From Rummeliibacillus pycnus_B (GTDB taxonomy: Bacteria; Bacillota; Bacilli; Bacillales_A; Planococcaceae), in assembly GCF_050459865.1 (NCBI RefSeq), contig NZ_JBCMNM010000017.1, positions 106,734 to 170,733 on the forward strand: a stretch of DNA of 64,000 nucleotides. The letters are read 5' to 3'. This document shows positions 35,361 through 44,491 of this stretch, in pieces. A program made the translations under genes and the position numbers. Below the pieces are notes generated by a model that made no database searches, had not been told where the DNA came from, and was given only the letters and a program-made list of their open reading frames with translations. Numbering within the stretch: the stretch's first letter is position 1; every line of letters begins with the position of its first letter.

Positions 35361-36749
35361 ATGTCAGCACATAGATTAGTAATTGCTGGTACTGGTAGTG
35401 GTGTCGGTAAAACAACCTTTACAATTGGACTAATGGCGGCATTACAACAAAAAGCTTATCAAGTACAAGGATTCAAATGTGGACCAGATTATATTGATCC
35501 CACTTTCCATACTGCAGTTACAGGTAGACCATCTCGTAATTTAGATAGTTGGATGTTTGATAAAAAAACGGTCATTGACATTTTGGAAAGAAACAGCAGA
35601 GATGTAGACATTTCAATTATTGAAGGCGTAATGGGGTTCTATGACGGAAAATCGCCATTAGAAGATAAAGGTTCTACAGCTGAAATAAGCATCTTAACGA
35701 AAAGCCCTGTATTACTTATTGTCAATTGTGGCAGTATAGCTCGTAGTTCAGCTGCGATTGTTAAAGGCTTCCAACTATTAAACGAGAACGTCAATATAGT
35801 AGGTGTAATTGCCAATCATGTGGGAAGTGAAGGGCATTATCAAATAATAAAAGCTGCAGTTGAACAAGAATGTGGCCTTCCAGTAGTAGGCTATTTGAAA
35901 AAAGAACAAAATATTGAAATGCCTAGTCGACATTTAGGATTGATTCCTGCAATCGAACGTGGAGAACTACAACCATTCTTTCAACAATTAGGTGATTTGA
36001 TTAGTGCAACAGTTGACGTAGACAAAATTTATGAGCTATCAACTACTTGTGAACTTTCTGCTATTCAACCAAGTATGTTCGAACCAAAAAAGGATCAACA
36101 AGTGAAGATTGCAGTGGCTAAAGATGCGGCTTTTAATTTTTACTATGAGGAAAATATCGAATTGCTTCAAGCGAATGGTGCATCGATCGAGTATTTCGCT
36201 CCATTAAAAGGCGAAGTAGTTCCCTCTGATACAGACGGACTATATATTGGCGGGGGGTTTCCTGAAGAATTTGCACAAGAGCTCTCACATCAAACTGCAG
36301 TAAAAGAATCCATACATAATGCAATTTCCAAAGGAATTCCTACTTTAGCTGAATGTGGAGGTTTTATGTTCCTTACGGAGGCAATATTCACTACTGAAGG
36401 AAATCGCTTTGAAATGGTTGGTTCTATTCCAGGTACTGTACAGATGCAAACCAAAAGAGTTGCATTAGGATATCGCGAAATTTTTGGTGTAAAAGGGAAT
36501 TTTTTAATCCGTGAAGGTCAAGAAGCAAAAGGGCATGAATTTCATTATTCAACTTATTCAAAACCAGAAAATAGCAGTTATGCCTATGAAACAAAAAGCC
36601 GTTTTAAAAAGCAGGGAGAAGGTTATTTGCATGATAATTTAATCGCTGGCTATACACATTTTCACTTTGCATCTAACCCACAACTAGTTGTGCAATGGAT
36701 TGAGCAATGTAAAGAATATCAGAAGAAAGCCGTGGAAACTAATGGCTAA
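35361..36749 (+). CDS. cbiA: cobyrinate a,c-diamide synthase
   Basis: 462 residues. The N-terminal ATP-binding domain has AGTGSGVGKTTFT and FKCGPDYIDPTFH. The C-terminal glutamine amidotransferase domain has the nucleophile Cys in LAECGGFMFLTEA and the His in YTHFHFA. It amidates the a and c carboxylates of cobyrinate. ATG follows AAAGGAGG. Overlaps sirC by 8 bp. Confidence 0.95.
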   Translation: MSAHRLVIAGTGSGVGKTTFTIGLMAALQQKAYQVQGFKCGPDYIDPTFHTAVTGRPSRNLDSWMFDKKTVIDILERNSRDVDISIIEGVMGFYDGKSPLEDKGSTAEISILTKSPVLLIVNCGSIARSSAAIVKGFQLLNENVNIVGVIANHVGSEGHYQIIKAAVEQECGLPVVGYLKKEQNIEMPSRHLGLIPAIERGELQPFFQQLGDLISATVDVDKIYELSTTCELSAIQPSMFEPKKDQQVKIAVAKDAAFNFYYEENIELLQANGASIEYFAPLKGEVVPSDTDGLYIGGGFPEEFAQELSHQTAVKESIHNAISKGIPTLAECGGFMFLTEAIFTTEGNRFEMVGSIPGTVQMQTKRVALGYREIFGVKGNFLIREGQEAKGHEFHYSTYSKPENSSYAYETKSRFKKQGEGYLHDNLIAGYTHFHFASNPQLVVQWIEQCKEYQKKAVETNG

Positions 36750-37383
36750 CTATTACCCTATGATGTTGAATATAGAAAATCAACTAGTTGTAGTTGTTGG
36801 TGGAGGGAAAGTTGCTACACGGAAAGTTGCTAGCCTATTAAAAGCTCAAGCACATGTGACTGTTATTAGCCCAGAAATTTCACCAAAACTCAAACGATTA
36901 TTCGAAGAAAACACCATTCAATGGAGAAAAAAAGATTTTGCACCAGATGATTTAAACGATGCATTTTTGATTATTGCTGCTACTAATTCTTCTAAAATAA
37001 ATGAATTGGTAGCTCAATCTGCTAGCAAACATCAAATTTGTAATATTGTTGATCGTGAAGAACTCAGTCAATTCATTGTTCCTTCTGTGGTTCGACGTGG
37101 TCCATTAACAATTGCTGTATCAACATCAGGTGCTAATCCAAAACTTGCGAAAGAGATTAAAAAAGAATTGGAAGAGCAATATGATGATTCTTATGAAGAT
37201 TATATTTTATTCTTACAAAGAGCAAGACGACAAATTATTGACGAAGTACCAGATCCAATGCAAAAAAGTGTTCTATTAGAGGAACTGCTAGACTCACAAT
37301 TTTTAACACTAACGAAAACAAAACATATTGAAGAACGTAATCAACTGTTTGAGAAATTATTAAAAAAGGGGACGATTCAATGA
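36742..37383 (+). CDS. sirC: precorrin-2 dehydrogenase (SirC/CysG-B type)
   Basis: 213 residues from the ATG that overlaps the cbiA stop. A longer open frame reaches back into cbiA but lacks a ribosome site and family similarity. The NAD site is VVVVGGGKVATRKVASLL. The later motif RGPLTIAVSTSGANPKLA is conserved in Met8p/CysG-B/SirC. It oxidises precorrin-2 to sirohydrochlorin, feeding CbiX. The only possible ribosome signal is weak, so translation is probably coupled to cbiA. Confidence 0.9.
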   Translation: MANYYPMMLNIENQLVVVVGGGKVATRKVASLLKAQAHVTVISPEISPKLKRLFEENTIQWRKKDFAPDDLNDAFLIIAATNSSKINELVAQSASKHQICNIVDREELSQFIVPSVVRRGPLTIAVSTSGANPKLAKEIKKELEEQYDDSYEDYILFLQRARRQIIDEVPDPMQKSVLLEELLDSQFLTLTKTKHIEERNQLFEKLLKKGTIQ

Positions 37384-38144
37384 CTCCGGGAAAAGTCTAT
37401 TTAGTAGGTGCAGGCCCAGGTGATCCTAAACTAATAACCGTTTATGGCCTAGAGTGCATTCAAAAAGCAGATGTCATTGCATATGATCGTCTAGTGAATC
37501 CATCATTATTGGAACATGCAAAAGAAGGCGCAGAACTTATTTTTTGTGGTAAATCCCCAGGAAAGCATCACCTCATTCAAGATCAAATTCATGATTTATT
37601 AATTGAAAAAGCACTTGAAGGTAAAATTGTTACACGCTTAAAAGGTGGAGATCCATGCGTTTTTGGGCGCGGTGCGGAAGAAGCAGAAGTATTAGTTGAA
37701 CATGGTATTGAATATGAAATTGTTCCAGGTATTACAGCAGGTATTGCGGCACCAGCTTATGCAGGTATCCCGGTTACGCATAGAGAATTTGCATCCAGTT
37801 TTGCAATTGTAACTGGTCATGGTCGTGAAGAGAAAGGACAAGATCATCTAAACTGGCATGCATTAGCAAATGGGATTGATACGATTGCCTTCTATATGAG
37901 TGTAGGAAATCTAGAGCATATTAGTAAAAAACTTATTGAAAATGGTAAACGTGCAACAACGCCTGTTGCAGTAATCGAATGGGGAACAACTGAAAATCAA
38001 CGTACGATTACAGGTATTTTAGAAACAATTCACGATCTTGTTGTTCAAGAAGAATTTCATAACCCATCGATGGTATTAGTAGGTGAAGTTGTTCAACTAC
38101 GAGATAAAATTCAATGGTTTGAAAAGCAAACTATTTTAATTTAA
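37380..38144 (+). CDS. cobA: uroporphyrinogen-III C-methyltransferase (SUMT)
   Basis: 254 residues. Tetrapyrrole methylase with LVGAGPGDPKLITVYGLECI, VTRLKGGDPCVFGRGAEEAE and VPGITAGIAAPAYAGIPVTHR, the SUMT signature. It makes precorrin-2 from uroporphyrinogen III, the branch point to B12 and siroheme. Overlaps sirC by ATGA. Corresponds to the cysG-A position of the B. megaterium operon. Confidence 0.95.
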   Translation: MTPGKVYLVGAGPGDPKLITVYGLECIQKADVIAYDRLVNPSLLEHAKEGAELIFCGKSPGKHHLIQDQIHDLLIEKALEGKIVTRLKGGDPCVFGRGAEEAEVLVEHGIEYEIVPGITAGIAAPAYAGIPVTHREFASSFAIVTGHGREEKGQDHLNWHALANGIDTIAFYMSVGNLEHISKKLIENGKRATTPVAVIEWGTTENQRTITGILETIHDLVVQEEFHNPSMVLVGEVVQLRDKIQWFEKQTILI

Positions 38145-38156
38145 GGAGAGACTAAT

Positions 38157-38720
38157 ATGACGATAATTGAAGCTATTCAAGAGCGCAGAGCAATTCGAAA
38201 TTACGCAGATCGACCTGTTGAGAAAGAAAAAATTGAAAAACTGTTAGAAGTAGCTACATATGCACCAAATGATCGATTACGTCAACCTTGGCATTTCTAT
38301 GTGATACAAGGCGAGGCAATGAAACGTTATGAAGAAATGGCAACTGAATACTTACAACAACGTTTTCCAACAAAACCACATTTAGTTGAAAGTTCTTTAA
38401 AAGTTGTAACCACTACACCTGTTGCAATTGTTGTTACTTCAACATTAATTCCAGATAAACCAGATGATTCAGAAGATAATATTTTTGCAACTTGCTGTGC
38501 AATCCATTCGATGTGGTTAGCTGCACAAGAATTAGATTTAGGTTTCGTCTGGAGAACAAGAGGCGTTGGGCTAGTACATGATGAACGTATGCATCAGTTT
38601 ATCGGTTCACCTGAAAATGAAAAAGTAATTGGAACTATATTCATTGGTTATCCAGAAGAAGGTACAAAAGTTCCTGCAACAACTAGAATACCATTTGAAG
38701 AAAAAACAACTTGGTTATAG
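38157..38720 (+). CDS. cbiY: FMN-dependent nitroreductase-fold protein (cbiY position)
   Basis: 187 residues. The N-terminal ERRAIRNYADRPV binds FMN phosphate, ATYAPNDRLRQPWHF is the usual second FMN contact, and a C-terminal IGTIFIGYPEEG closes the fold. It sits between cobA and btuR, as cbiY does in B. megaterium. Two roles fit: reduction of Co(II) corrin before adenosylation, or BluB-like lower-ligand chemistry. Its N-terminus lacks a BluB-typical sequence, so I favour neither. Same operon, 12 bp after cobA. Confidence 0.75.
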   Translation: MTIIEAIQERRAIRNYADRPVEKEKIEKLLEVATYAPNDRLRQPWHFYVIQGEAMKRYEEMATEYLQQRFPTKPHLVESSLKVVTTTPVAIVVTSTLIPDKPDDSEDNIFATCCAIHSMWLAAQELDLGFVWRTRGVGLVHDERMHQFIGSPENEKVIGTIFIGYPEEGTKVPATTRIPFEEKTTWL

Positions 38721-38737
38721 AATAAGGGGAGTGGAAA

Positions 38738-39274
38738 ATGGCACGCCAAGGATTATTTTTAATCTATACAGGTGATGGAAAAGGAAAAACAACTGCATCA
38801 TTAGGTGTAACACTACGAGCAATAGGAAGAGGATTACACGTTAAATATATGCAGTTTATCAAATCACCTGAACGTACATATGGAGAAGCATTAGCCCTTC
38901 GAAAACTCGGTGTAGAAATGGAACAAATGGGCATTGGTTTTACCTGGACAAAAACACCAGAAGAACATCGTGAAGCTTTACGATTAGCTTGGCAAAAAGC
39001 AAAAGCAGCACTTGCAGATCCGTCTATTGACTTGTTGGTTCTTGATGAATTAAATAATGCTTTATCGATTGATAAATTTCCAATCGATGATGTTCTTCCT
39101 TTACAAGAAGTAATCGAGGCAATTCAAAATCGCCCTTCAACTATGCATCTTGTCATCACTGGAAGAAATGCAAAAAAAGAATTAATAGACTTAGCTGATT
39201 TAGTTTCAACAATAGATGCGACAAAGCATTATTATGAAAGAGGAATTCCAGCTGTAAAAGGTTTAGAATTTTAA
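38738..39274 (+). CDS. btuR: cob(I)yrinate a,c-diamide adenosyltransferase, BtuR/CobO type
   Basis: 178 residues. P-loop YTGDGKGKTTASLG at 10-23, KYMQFIKSP and LLVLDELNNAL (Walker B-like) are those of the BtuR/CobO ATP:corrinoid adenosyltransferases. It attaches the 5'-deoxyadenosyl upper ligand. ATG follows AAGGGGAG. Second to last gene of the operon. Confidence 0.94.
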   Translation: MARQGLFLIYTGDGKGKTTASLGVTLRAIGRGLHVKYMQFIKSPERTYGEALALRKLGVEMEQMGIGFTWTKTPEEHREALRLAWQKAKAALADPSIDLLVLDELNNALSIDKFPIDDVLPLQEVIEAIQNRPSTMHLVITGRNAKKELIDLADLVSTIDATKHYYERGIPAVKGLEF

Positions 39275-39296
39275 AGGAAGAAGGTTTGGGTAGCGT

Positions 39297-40817
39297 ATGA
39301 CTGCAAAAGCATTAATGATTCAGGGTACTGCTTCAGATGTTGGTAAAAGTATGATATGTACCGCATTTTGCCGTATTTTTTCAGATGATGGCTTGAAAGT
39401 TGTTCCGTTTAAGTCTCAAAATATGGCACTTAATTCATTTGTTACGATTGATGGTGGCGAAATTGGTCGTGCGCAGGGTGTACAGGCTGAAGCTGCTAGA
39501 GTCATAGCGACTACGGATATGAACCCCATTTTACTGAAACCAAAACAAGATATGGTCTCAGAAGTCATCGTACATGGTAAGCATTTTATGGATATGAGTG
39601 CGACAGGTTATCGAAATAATTTTGTTGAACAAGCGATGCCGATTGTAAAACAATCAATACATAAATTACAAAATGAATATGACCTTATTGTACTAGAAGG
39701 TGCTGGAAGTCCTGCTGAAATTAATTTAAAGGATCGAGATATAGCCAATATGCGTATGGCTCACGCTACAGATGCAGCTGTTATATTAATTGCAGATATA
39801 GAGCGAGGGGGAATGTTCGCTTCAATCATTGGAACATTAGCACTTCTTGATGATTCAGAAAGAGCACGAGTAAAAGGAATCATTATTAATAAGTTTAGAG
39901 GAATGCGTGAGTTACTTGATGATGGTGTAGAATGGCTTGAAAAAGAAACTGGAATTCCTGTTCTTGGTATCATTCCTTACATTGATATTAATATTGAGGC
40001 AGAAGATTCCTTAGCATTATCCTCTTTACGATTTAAAAAGCCAAAACAAGATGAATTTGCAATTGATATTGCAATGATTCGTTTACCTCGTATTTCAAAT
40101 TTTACTGATGTTGATCCATTTTTTGATGAGCCAGAAGTAGGAGTACGCTTAGTTAGTAATGTAAAAGAGCTAGGTGATCCAGATTTGTTGATAATACCAG
40201 GTACAAAAAATACAATGGAAGATTTACAGTGGTTAAAAGATGAAGGATTTGAAACAGCTATCCATAAACTCATCGAAAAAGGAACACGTATTTTCGGGAT
40301 TTGTGGAGGTTTTCAAATGCTAGGACACTCACTTCAGGATCCTGATGGAGTAGAAGGGGATGGAAGTAGTGCAGTAGGCCTTTCATTATTACCTGTAACA
40401 ACCATATTTAATAAAGGCAAAAAGACCGTACAAATGACGGGAAAAGTTTCTGTAGATGTCTTTGAAAAAGATATGGAATTAACAGGTTATGAAATACATC
40501 TTGGAAAAACTGTTATAGAAAATGAGAAGTGTTCACCGTTTTTAATGTTATCAGATGGACGGAAGGATGGAGCCGTTACAAGGAATGGACAAATAATTGG
40601 GACATACTTTCATGGTATCTTTAATAATCGAGAGTTTACAAGAAAAATAGTGAACGAACTACGTATTGAAAAAGGACTTGACCCAATTAATCAGACAGTA
40701 AAGACAGATTCTGAAAGAAGAGAAGCTGCCTATCAATTATTAGCTGATCATGTGAGACAAAATATAGATTTGGAAAAAGTGTATGAGATGCTTCAAACTC
40801 CTATACCTTCAATTTAA
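39297..40817 (+). CDS. cbiP: cobyric acid synthase
   Basis: 506 residues. ATP-binding domain with IQGTASDVGKSMI, FKSQNMALNSFVT and VLEGAGSPAEINL. The amidotransferase domain has the nucleophile in FGICGGFQMLG and the His in GTYFHGIF. It amidates the b, d, e and g carboxylates. Last gene of the operon. The nucleotide-loop genes (cbiB, cobU, cobS, cobT) are absent from this window and must be elsewhere if B12 is completed. Confidence 0.95.
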   Translation: MTAKALMIQGTASDVGKSMICTAFCRIFSDDGLKVVPFKSQNMALNSFVTIDGGEIGRAQGVQAEAARVIATTDMNPILLKPKQDMVSEVIVHGKHFMDMSATGYRNNFVEQAMPIVKQSIHKLQNEYDLIVLEGAGSPAEINLKDRDIANMRMAHATDAAVILIADIERGGMFASIIGTLALLDDSERARVKGIIINKFRGMRELLDDGVEWLEKETGIPVLGIIPYIDINIEAEDSLALSSLRFKKPKQDEFAIDIAMIRLPRISNFTDVDPFFDEPEVGVRLVSNVKELGDPDLLIIPGTKNTMEDLQWLKDEGFETAIHKLIEKGTRIFGICGGFQMLGHSLQDPDGVEGDGSSAVGLSLLPVTTIFNKGKKTVQMTGKVSVDVFEKDMELTGYEIHLGKTVIENEKCSPFLMLSDGRKDGAVTRNGQIIGTYFHGIFNNREFTRKIVNELRIEKGLDPINQTVKTDSERREAAYQLLADHVRQNIDLEKVYEMLQTPIPSI

Positions 40818-40935
40818 AAAAGCAGAAACTGAACCCAATTATATTCATTAGTCTTATCCAATACTAATATTCCAGAATTAATAATAATTACACGATAAGT
40901 CTATATATGGTCAAAAGATCTCCCTTGAATTGTTT

Positions 40936-40966
40936 TAATCTTCATCATTGATGAAGATTTTCTTTT
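40936..40966 (+). terminator. terminator after the cob operon
   Basis: AATCTTCATCA pairs with TGATGAAGATT, followed by TTCTTTT. Confidence 0.75.
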
Positions 40967-40997
40967 CGTAAATCGAAAACAAAAAAAGTTGATACCC

Positions 40998-41041
40998 CAG
41001 TAGCCTACTGTCATTAAATGGATAGTAGGCTATAATTTTTA
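40998..41041. terminator. second hairpin, terminator-like
   Basis: TAGCCTACTGTC pairs with GATAGTAGGCTA (one mismatch) around ATTAAATG, followed by TAATTTTT. It backs up the preceding terminator. The remaining 41042-41427 shows no gene. TGAAAC at 41376-41381, about 45 bp before the sigma gene, looks like an ECF -35, but no clear -10 follows. Confidence 0.6.
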
Positions 41042-41427
41042 TTAGGAAAAAGTATAAATTTTACCAATTTATATATCGAATATTGAAAAATTAGTAGAAA
41101 ATTATAACAAGGAACAACAATGAAAAATGAAACAATATATTATATAAAGCCTTAATTGCTGATTGTAACTATTGCTTTGGACTTTGAAACAGAGCTTATA
41201 GAATTGTTGGATAAAGTGAATATAAATCACTTAAACTGCTGTTTCATCTACATCTTGTACTAATTTACATAGTGATTTTTATTGATACATTCATCATAGT
41301 AAGTGTAAAAAGGGTTTCAAAGATTTTGATTCCTCTTTGATGCCTTATATAAATTTTGAAAGTAAATTATTTATTTGAAACTTTTTTCGAATATTTAGCC
41401 CACTAATAAATAGAAAGGAGTTGTGAA

Positions 41428-41973
41428 ATGGAGGAACAAAATTTCAAGTTAGTTAAAAAAGCTATAAAAGGAAATAAAAAAGCTTTTGAACAATTAATTA
41501 AACAACATTACCAACAAATCTATCGTACAGCTTTCCTATATGTACATAATCAGGAAGATGCATTAGATATTGTTCAAGAATCAACTTATCAGGCTTTAAT
41601 ATCTATTCACACCTTAAAGAATCCAGAGTATTTCATGACATGGTTCACTAAGATTGTTATCCGATGTTCTGGGCAATTGCTTACAAAAAGGAAAAGCGTT
41701 GTCCCCTTAACAGAAGACATTTTAGAAGACATTTTATCTAGTTATAAATTCAATAATGATTATATAAATGAGGATTCACTGTTACTTATGGATGCAATAG
41801 GAAAACTGAAAGAGAACTATCGAACAACGCTAATACTTTTTTATTACTATGATTATTCCATTAAAACGATTAGTGAAATGATGGAGATACCTGAAGGGAC
41901 TGTAAAAACTTATTTAAGCAGAAGTAAAGATGCACTAAAAAAAGGGTTTGAAATGGGGAGGCGCCATGGATAA
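41428..41973 (+). CDS. ECF-type sigma-70 family RNA polymerase sigma factor
   Basis: 181 residues. Sigma region 2 (about 20-85) includes LIKQHYQQIYRTAFLYV and EDALDIVQESTYQAL. Region 4 (about 120-172) has YRTTLILFYYYDYSIKTI and EIPEGTVKTYLSR-like MEIPEGTVKTYLSRSK. It resembles the SigV/SigW group. ATG follows AAAGGAG by eight bases. The anti-sigma gene overlaps its end by 8 bp, so the pair is co-translated. The inducing signal is unknown. Confidence 0.92.
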   Translation: MEEQNFKLVKKAIKGNKKAFEQLIKQHYQQIYRTAFLYVHNQEDALDIVQESTYQALISIHTLKNPEYFMTWFTKIVIRCSGQLLTKRKSVVPLTEDILEDILSSYKFNNDYINEDSLLLMDAIGKLKENYRTTLILFYYYDYSIKTISEMMEIPEGTVKTYLSRSKDALKKGFEMGRRHG

Positions 41974-43384
41974 TAAGGAAATTAAATTTGTTATTGACCA
42001 GATCGAGGTCCCAAAAGAAGAAGTTCTAAATGCTATTGATAGGGGAATAAACCAAAGTAATCAGATGGATATAAAACGTTATTCTCATAAAAAGAAGATA
42101 ATGATAAGTAGCATAGTTGCTGCTTCCATTTTCGGGATAACTCTTTTCTCTGGTTTTATAAATCCAAATATGAATCGAGTATTAGCTGAAGCGCCTTTTA
42201 TCGGAGGCATTTACGAAGAATTTGGAGATAAAATGGGTTTAAATTTAGCTAAACAGAACCTTATTACTGAATTGGATCAATCAATAACCAAGAATGGTGT
42301 AACTGTTAAACTTAATGATGCATATTTTGATGGTGACGTTGTTTCAATAACTGGACATGTAAATGGTAACTTAGATGATGGAAAAAATGAAAAAGGTGAA
42401 GTTAGTTTCGATGTGAATTTTGAAAACAATAAAGGAGATAATGATCCATGGTTAAATAATAAGTCAACCGAAATAAAAAAAACAGTAAATGGATATGATT
42501 TTCAATGGAAGTTAGCTTATCCTTATAAAACGATTAAAGAGTACTTCACATTACCTATATCTATTCATTATATTAACGGGATTAAAGGAGACTGGAATTT
42601 TAATATCCCAATTACACAACACAAAAATAAAACATTAACAATTAATCATTCGGAATCATATCAAAAAGAGAGAATCCAGATAAATATAAATGAAATAAAG
42701 ATGGCAAAAGCATCGTCTACTTTGGAATTTGAAACTATTTCAAATTATAAAAACGATCAAATAGACATTGAAAAAGCAACCGACGAAAAAGGGAATGTAA
42801 TATTTTATTACTCAAATAATACAAGGCTTTCTCAATCAAAAGAAGAGGATGGCTACCATCTTACTCTACGTAAAACGATAAAAAAGATAGATAGTGATCT
42901 ACAATCTATTACGTTCTATCCGTTTATGTCTATCTCTGACCCACCTGTTCAACATTTGCTCAATACTCCATCATTTTTATTAGAAAGTGAACGTACAGAT
43001 TTGGGGATTAGAGTGAATAATATTACGATAGAAGGAAATAAATTAATACTCGATTATCAATTTCAAGGGCTTGCTGGAGAAATGAGTAACCATCGTCAAG
43101 ATTTACTGCTTAATAATTTATCTTATGCATTCAAGTTAATCGATAAAGATTATGTTGATAAAATTGACCCAGATAATCCAGTTCCACCGAAAAATCATAG
43201 TATATCAACAAACAAAGTAAAATTACTTGATAAAAAGACCTATCATTTTCAATCTGTTTTTAAATTGGATGGAGTAAATAAAATTGAAAACTTTTCATTA
43301 AAAGATACCGTCTTACAATTTGATTTTTCTAATTTTATTGGTACAAGTAAATTAACACCATTTACTGTTGATTTACCAAAATAA
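41966..43384 (+). CDS. membrane anti-sigma factor with DUF4179-type domain
   Basis: 472 residues from the ATG five bases after GGGGAGG. A short cytosolic N-terminus (1-43, which would bind the sigma factor) is followed by one TM (about 44-64) and a long extracellular part. That part begins FINPNMNRVLAEAPFIGGIY, the DUF4179 hallmark, and continues with beta-rich repeats to the end. Genes of this kind regularly follow ECF sigma genes in Bacillus. Overlap with the sigma stop supports one operon. No terminator is evident after it. Confidence 0.85.
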   Translation: MDNKEIKFVIDQIEVPKEEVLNAIDRGINQSNQMDIKRYSHKKKIMISSIVAASIFGITLFSGFINPNMNRVLAEAPFIGGIYEEFGDKMGLNLAKQNLITELDQSITKNGVTVKLNDAYFDGDVVSITGHVNGNLDDGKNEKGEVSFDVNFENNKGDNDPWLNNKSTEIKKTVNGYDFQWKLAYPYKTIKEYFTLPISIHYINGIKGDWNFNIPITQHKNKTLTINHSESYQKERIQININEIKMAKASSTLEFETISNYKNDQIDIEKATDEKGNVIFYYSNNTRLSQSKEEDGYHLTLRKTIKKIDSDLQSITFYPFMSISDPPVQHLLNTPSFLLESERTDLGIRVNNITIEGNKLILDYQFQGLAGEMSNHRQDLLLNNLSYAFKLIDKDYVDKIDPDNPVPPKNHSISTNKVKLLDKKTYHFQSVFKLDGVNKIENFSLKDTVLQFDFSNFIGTSKLTPFTVDLPK

Positions 43385-43507
43385 CGTAGTGTGACAATCC
43401 CAACAGTTAATGCAATAAAATAGTGTTAAAATAGGGATTATTGCAGTATCGAGAATCTTATTGAATAGTAAATTACAAAATAATATACAAAAAGCATCTC
43501 AAAATGT

Positions 43508-43612
43508 GAATGCCCCCTGTAAAGTAGACAGGTGATTTAAACGGCTTTAGCTAAATATTCCACAGGACTAAGGCAGTTTAGTTTTTGATAACGATTGTGA
43601 TTTGAAGGAAAC
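43508..43612 (-). pseudogene. IS3-family transposase (orfB) C-terminal remnant with terminal repeat
   Basis: On the minus strand about 22 codons read NRYQKLNCLSPVEYLAKAV then stop. This is the usual end of IS150/IS3 OrfB (consensus RYQ-KLN-LSPVEYR). It is followed within about 25 bases by CTGTCTACTTTACAGGGGGC, an IS-end-like sequence. The rest of the transposase is missing, so the element is dead. The gap 43385-43507 holds nothing else I can support. Confidence 0.75.
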
Positions 43613-43616
43613 AAGT

Positions 43617-43668
43617 GGAAAAGCCCATGTTCTCTATTTTTAATTTGCAGAGAACATAGGCTTTTTAT
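43617..43668. terminator. strong terminator-like hairpin
   Basis: AAAAGCCCATGTTCTCT pairs with AGAGAACATAGGCTTTT around ATTTTTAATTTGC, then Ts. It is not next to any intact gene. Confidence 0.7.
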
Positions 43669-43758
43669 TTTGGATTTTCCTAAACGTTGTAAATCCGTAT
43701 TTTCATTACGGTATCACGTATAGTAATATCCCATGCCGCACTTACTTTTCAAGTCACG

Positions 43759-43896
43759 TCAGCAGCCATGTTTTTTATATAGACTTCTCCCGCCGTCATT
43801 CTCCCAACGATCAATGTCCCATCCATAATCGTCCCAGACGTCTGGTATTTCTCCGCCACTAGGTAGGGGAACAGTTCTTGCTATTGAAATACTCAC
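43759..43896 (-). pseudogene. orphan protein-coding fragment in a GC-richer islet
   Basis: 45 codons on the minus strand, from a GTG with no ribosome site to TGA. The text includes SIARTVPLPSGGEIPDVW, then DDYGWDIDRWENDGG. The composition and higher GC than its neighbours suggest a real but truncated gene piece acquired from elsewhere. I cannot assign a family. Confidence 0.3.
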
Positions 43897-44071
43897 AATT
43901 TCATCAATGACATTTTATATATCATCCTTTTTTATAAATATTTCATATCAATATCTATAATATGCAAGGTTACATGTTTTAGTTCTTAGCAAAAAAGGAA
44001 CGGTTTTAACTGATTTATAGGTTGACTATTTCTTTATATTTTTCTCATTTTCGATAAGTAATCTTGTTAGA

Positions 44072-44103
44072 ATCATGATATAAATCATGGTTCTTTTTTT
44101 AGA
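44072..44103 (+). terminator. terminator-like hairpin
   Basis: AGAATCATGA pairs with ATCATGGTTCT around TATAA, followed by TTTTTTT. There is no intact upstream gene. Confidence 0.6.
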
Positions 44104-44249
44104 TGATTTATCAAATGGAGGGGTAAAAAACTATTTAATTGGAGGGTCAATTTAATTCAAAATAACATATTATTTAGAGGTGAATACTATTAAGTATTTA
44201 GGTGATTAAAATATTTAATAGATTATTGAGTTGACTGATTCATAATTAA

Positions 44250-44357
44250 TTACAGCCGGCTGAGATTGTAGCAAAGCTTCCGATAGAAACATTGATTGTA
44301 TCAGCAGTTCCCTTTGTTTTGGTGTTGATATATAAAAAGAGAAATGAAGAGAAATAA
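44250..44357 (+). pseudogene. hydrophobic ORF fragment without a start codon
   Basis: An open frame reading PAEIVAKLPIETLIVSAVPF, then VLVLIYKKRNEEK and a stop. It resembles a small one-TM holin-like or membrane peptide that has lost its beginning. No ATG, GTG or ribosome site precedes it. 44104-44249 and 44358-44491 hold nothing else clear. Confidence 0.3.
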
Positions 44358-44491
44358 ATTAGCGGATTAAACAAATAGGATATGAGCGTATACGCTTACT
44401 TCTTAATTTATTTATAGAATGGTTATTAAATTAGGGTTTAGTTTTAAAAAAACTTGCCTATTTTAATCTGAGCCATTAATGGAGTGATTTT

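Noticed and set aside
36688..36741. upstream extension of sirC into cbiA
   Set aside because: The extra 18 codons are out-of-frame cbiA coding sequence without a ribosome site, and the SirC family starts near MANYYP.
41376..41400. autoregulatory ECF promoter before the sigma gene
   Set aside because: A TGAAAC -35 is present, but no convincing -10 at the right distance; not claimed as a feature.
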